Shown here in pieces: positions 4,274 through 7,096 of a DNA stretch of 7,096 bases. How positions within the stretch are numbered: position 1 is the stretch's first letter; each line of letters starts with the position of its first letter. The DNA comes from Chthonomonas sp035294165 (GTDB taxonomy: Bacteria > Armatimonadota > Chthonomonadetes > Chthonomonadales > Chthonomonadaceae). Below the pieces are notes generated by a model, which was not told the DNA's origin, ran no database searches, and saw only the letters and a list, made by a program, of their open reading frames with translations. The stretch covers positions 1-7,096 of the forward strand of contig NZ_DATGLN010000052.1 in the NCBI RefSeq assembly GCF_035294165.1, read 5' to 3'. Position numbers and translations under genes: made by a program.

Positions 4274-7096
4274 ATGCAGAGCAGAGGACGTTTTGGTTGG
4301 CCGATGCGGCTAACGGCTTTGGTGACCGGTTTTTCTACGATGGCGTTTGTGCTCTCGACGCCCTTGGCGTGGGCCCAGCACATCGCCCACTATCGGGAGC
4401 TGCTGCGCCCCCGCCCCGTGGCGTTTACCCAATTGAAGCCGGGGTTAACCCAGACCCTTAGCAAGGCGCAGTTGCAGGCCCTGCAGCGGCAGCAGGCGGC
4501 GCGATGGGAGCAGGCCCGCCAAAAGGCGGCCTCCCGGCCCGCCGTGGTGCCCCTTTCTTGGAAGCGAATGCGCCACATTTGGGGGCGCGGCACCAGCTAC
4601 CGCAACCAGTACTTCAGCGGCACCTTGCCTTGGCAGCGCAGTTTGCGCGATGTCAACCTCTGCAACGGCAACCTCTTCAAGAGCTTCACGGATATCCAGG
4701 TGGCTCCCGGTCGGGGGCAGGGCTTGGCGCTCCAACGCACCTACAATTCGGACGACCCCACCCCCGGCCCCTTTGGGGTTGGGTGGATGCACTGCTACGA
4801 CATTCGCAATCAGGACGAAGCGCCCAACTACGGCGGTCAAGACGACCAGCTCAACAACTACAGCGACCGGGTGGACTTTTTTGGCGGGCGGCATAAGTAC
4901 CATCGGGATGCCGATGGGCTTTACACGCCTCCGCCCTACCTGTATGATGAACTCTCCAGCGACTACACCACCTTCCTGATAAACGGCCCTGCCAATGTGC
5001 TAGACGACACCGACAAAAGCATGGACGGAACGATAAAGCACTACATAGCCAACGGCAGCGTGCGCAGTTGTGACTACATAATGGATCGTTTCGGCAACAA
5101 AACGGTGTTAACGTATGACCAGACGATCACCTTGCCGGACGGGAGCCACCCCTTAGCGACGGTGACGGACCCCACGGGGCGCACATTGACGTTCCATACG
5201 GCGAACTTGGGCACGGCCACGCAGCCGGTATGGCGGGTGGTTCAGGTGGACGGCCCTCAGTATTCGGTGGCCTACGGTTACGGAGCCGATGGCAACCTTA
5301 GCAGCGTGACGTTAGACCCCGGAGTGGGGCATCTGAACCGGACGACCACCTACACCTACACCTCGGTGAGCGACAACCAGGGGAACACGGAGAGCGGGCT
5401 ATTGGCCGCGATAACCGATCCGTTGGGGCATTCGGTCAGCTACGGGTACGGGTTGGGCTATATCACGAGTACAGGCGCCTACAACCCCACCTTCACGAAC
5501 ACGGTATGGGTGCTCAGCATTACGGAGCCGGGGCTAAACCCCAGCACCCAGCAGGCTACAACGGTAACATGGGGGATTACGTGGAGTGTGAGCAGCGGCT
5601 CAATCCCTATTGCCATCGGGGTGGGCAATGGAACCTTGGGATTACGCATGGCGGAAGATACTTACCTTCGCAAGCGGATGTACTCGTTAGGAGATGTTTA
5701 TCTTTACAACACCTACTTTGACAACTTTGAGAACGTAATCGAGGAGGTAGACCCGGCCGGCTACATTCGCAACCCCAACAACCCCTATCAACCGGCCAAT
5801 GGAACCGATCTGTTAATGACCTACGGCTCGTTTGGGAATGTGCTCACGGAGCAGTATGCGAATTACAGCCCGGTGGCCACGACAACCTACTACGACGCCT
5901 CCGGCTACTTCCAAAAGCAGAGCGTAACGGATTTTAACGGGCACACCACCACCTTTGGGGTGGGGTTGGATAGCGACCCCAACGTGGGCAACCGAGGCAA
6001 CGTGCTGTGGGTGCGCGATGCCGGCTATAACGACCCCTCCAGCCCCAGCTACCACAAACAGTACACCTATACCTACAACCAGTACGGGCAGAAGACCTCC
6101 GAAACCAACCTGAACGGGGTGGTGACCAACTACACCTACAACGATCCGCATGGGTACCTAACGCAGGTGGTACAGGATGTGGGCGGTTTACACCGCACCA
6201 CGACGATGAGCTATGACGAGGTGGGGCATGTGGTTCAATCCACCGATCCGATGGGGCAGACAAGCACGTTTAGCTATAACGTGTTGGGGCAGTTGCAGAG
6301 CGCCAGTTTTCCGCCTACGGCCAAAACGGCCGGGGAGACGGTGAGCTACAGCTACGATGCCAACGGGCGCACGACCAGTGTAAGCGATAACAGAGGCGTA
6401 ACGAGTTTTACGTATGCGCCGGGGTGCGATTGGGTGGCGAGTGTGAGCGACCCGGTAGACGGCACGATAAGCTATGCCTACGGTTTGGTGGGGCAACGAC
6501 TCTCGATGAGCTTGCCCAATGGGGGAACGTGGCAGTATAGTTATACGGCCAGCAACGGCTCTACCTATGAGGCGCTTCCCAAAGACGACCCTAATGCGCA
6601 ATGTTTGTTGCTGTGGCAGGTAACCGACGACCAGGGCCGGTTGGTGACCTATAATTTTGATGAGTTAGGGAAGGTTTGGGTAGCCATAACGAACCAGGTA
6701 TACACCACCGGCAGCAACCCGACGTTGGTCAGTTATATGGAGACGGATTACTCCTATGAAAACCACAACTGGCTTACCCAAGAGAGCACGAGTTACCATT
6801 GGCAGGTGAGCGGTGGGGGTTGGCAGTCGAAGGGGTTGTATCAGAACGTGTACAGTTATGATAACGACGGGCAACGGTTGACCAACCAGATAACCGATGG
6901 CGGAGGGAACGTGCGCACGGAGCAGTACGGTTACGACAGTCTGAACCGTTTGGTAAGCGTGAACTACGGGGATGGGGAGACGCAGAGCTACACGTTCGAT
7001 GCGATGGGCAACCGGCTAACGAAGCAGGATAATGTGAGTGGGGCGGAGAATTACGGTTACAATAACGCCAACATGTTGGTAAGCCGGAATGGGAGC
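4274..7096 (+). CDS. Exported Rhs/YD-repeat protein, 3' end beyond the window
   Basis: The frame is open from ATG 4274 to the last base, giving 941 codons without a stop. GGAG (4260-4263, in AAAGGAG) lies 10 nt before the start. Residues 1-34 are a signal peptide: basic start, core LTALVTGFSTMAFVLSTPLAW, cleavage after AWA. Residues 35-125 are a Gln/Arg-rich helical region. From about 126 the typical Rhs N-terminal pattern appears: DVNLCNGNLFKSFTDI, LALQRTYNSDD, PFGVGWMHCYD, VDFFGGRHKYHRDADG and DRFGNKTVLTYD. YD-type repeats follow to the edge, for example VSYSYDANGRTTSVSDNRG, YSYDNDGQRLTNQI, YGYDSLNRLVSV and YTFDAMGNRL. In this family YD repeats form a beta-cage that encloses a C-terminal effector, often a toxin; that end and any immunity gene are not in the window. 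Residues about 400-510 depart from the YD pattern. The gap to the C39-like gene is 59 bp, without a clear terminator. A surface or wall-associated non-toxic YD protein is the alternative. Confidence 0.88.
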   Translation, partial: MQSRGRFGWPMRLTALVTGFSTMAFVLSTPLAWAQHIAHYRELLRPRPVAFTQLKPGLTQTLSKAQLQALQRQQAARWEQARQKAASRPAVVPLSWKRMRHIWGRGTSYRNQYFSGTLPWQRSLRDVNLCNGNLFKSFTDIQVAPGRGQGLALQRTYNSDDPTPGPFGVGWMHCYDIRNQDEAPNYGGQDDQLNNYSDRVDFFGGRHKYHRDADGLYTPPPYLYDELSSDYTTFLINGPANVLDDTDKSMDGTIKHYIANGSVRSCDYIMDRFGNKTVLTYDQTITLPDGSHPLATVTDPTGRTLTFHTANLGTATQPVWRVVQVDGPQYSVAYGYGADGNLSSVTLDPGVGHLNRTTTYTYTSVSDNQGNTESGLLAAITDPLGHSVSYGYGLGYITSTGAYNPTFTNTVWVLSITEPGLNPSTQQATTVTWGITWSVSSGSIPIAIGVGNGTLGLRMAEDTYLRKRMYSLGDVYLYNTYFDNFENVIEEVDPAGYIRNPNNPYQPANGTDLLMTYGSFGNVLTEQYANYSPVATTTYYDASGYFQKQSVTDFNGHTTTFGVGLDSDPNVGNRGNVLWVRDAGYNDPSSPSYHKQYTYTYNQYGQKTSETNLNGVVTNYTYNDPHGYLTQVVQDVGGLHRTTTMSYDEVGHVVQSTDPMGQTSTFSYNVLGQLQSASFPPTAKTAGETVSYSYDANGRTTSVSDNRGVTSFTYAPGCDWVASVSDPVDGTISYAYGLVGQRLSMSLPNGGTWQYSYTASNGSTYEALPKDDPNAQCLLLWQVTDDQGRLVTYNFDELGKVWVAITNQVYTTGSNPTLVSYMETDYSYENHNWLTQESTSYHWQVSGGGWQSKGLYQNVYSYDNDGQRLTNQITDGGGNVRTEQYGYDSLNRLVSVNYGDGETQSYTFDAMGNRLTKQDNVSGAENYGYNNANMLVSRNGS

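Noticed and set aside
4445..4903. Leftward 152-codon open frame and an overlapping rightward frame at 4504-4896
   Set aside because: Both lie within the well-supported Rhs N-terminal domain and show no domain of their own.
5813..6601. Leftward open frames opposite the Rhs gene (5813-6151, 5934-6263, 6188-6601)
   Set aside because: They are antisense shadows of YD repeat codons, without start signals.
1..7096. CRISPR arrays, tRNAs, rRNA, insertion sequences
   Set aside because: No regularly spaced repeats, cloverleaf, transposase frame or terminal inverted repeats were seen on either strand.

Overview
The window carries two divergent regulators followed by a rightward cluster of genes for exported proteins, interrupted only by short gaps. 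It looks like a moderately GC-rich bacterial chromosome with strong GGAGG ribosome binding sites and consensus sigma70-type promoters. No rRNA, tRNA, CRISPR array, transposase or attachment site was seen. Large exported Rhs/YD proteins and secreted Ig-like/DNRLRE proteins are common in Armatimonadota, Planctomycetota and some Gram-positive lineages. I lean weakly towards an Armatimonadota-like organism, but the window has no marker that fixes the taxonomy.

Region 1 (1-471). The leftward 5' part of an Rrf2-family regulator gene (IscR/CymR type) leaves the window at base 1. Its intergenic region holds two back-to-back promoters, each with a 17-bp spacer: TTGACA/TATACT leftward and TTGACA/TATAAT rightward. 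Small palindromes lie around both.

Region 2 (472-1263). A 207-codon gene encodes a sigma-factor-like protein with a clear C-terminal region-4 helix-turn-helix and no obvious region 2. Near its 3' end is a run of ten G. Losing or gaining one G would stop the protein immediately before a terminator-like hairpin that the present frame reads through. A 168-bp gap with several inverted repeats follows.

Region 3 (1264-7096). Three closely spaced same-strand genes, probably an operon, encode: (i) a secreted 612-aa protein with two tandem Ig-like repeats, a fibronectin-like segment and a DNRLRE-type domain; (ii) a 365-aa protein with a membrane-anchor or signal segment, a TPR-like helical region and a C39-type cysteine peptidase domain with its Cys/His/Asp residues present; (iii) an exported Rhs/YD-repeat protein, open to the window edge (941 codons seen). 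This last is the largest gene in the window and its variable C-terminus lies beyond base 7096.

A reasonable working hypothesis is a cell-surface module: an Rhs shell protein, an extracytoplasmic C39-like peptidase that could process it or its partner, and an adhesin-like companion. The sigma-like gene just upstream could be its regulator. The domain calls rest on the sequence and on known families. The joint function is inference.
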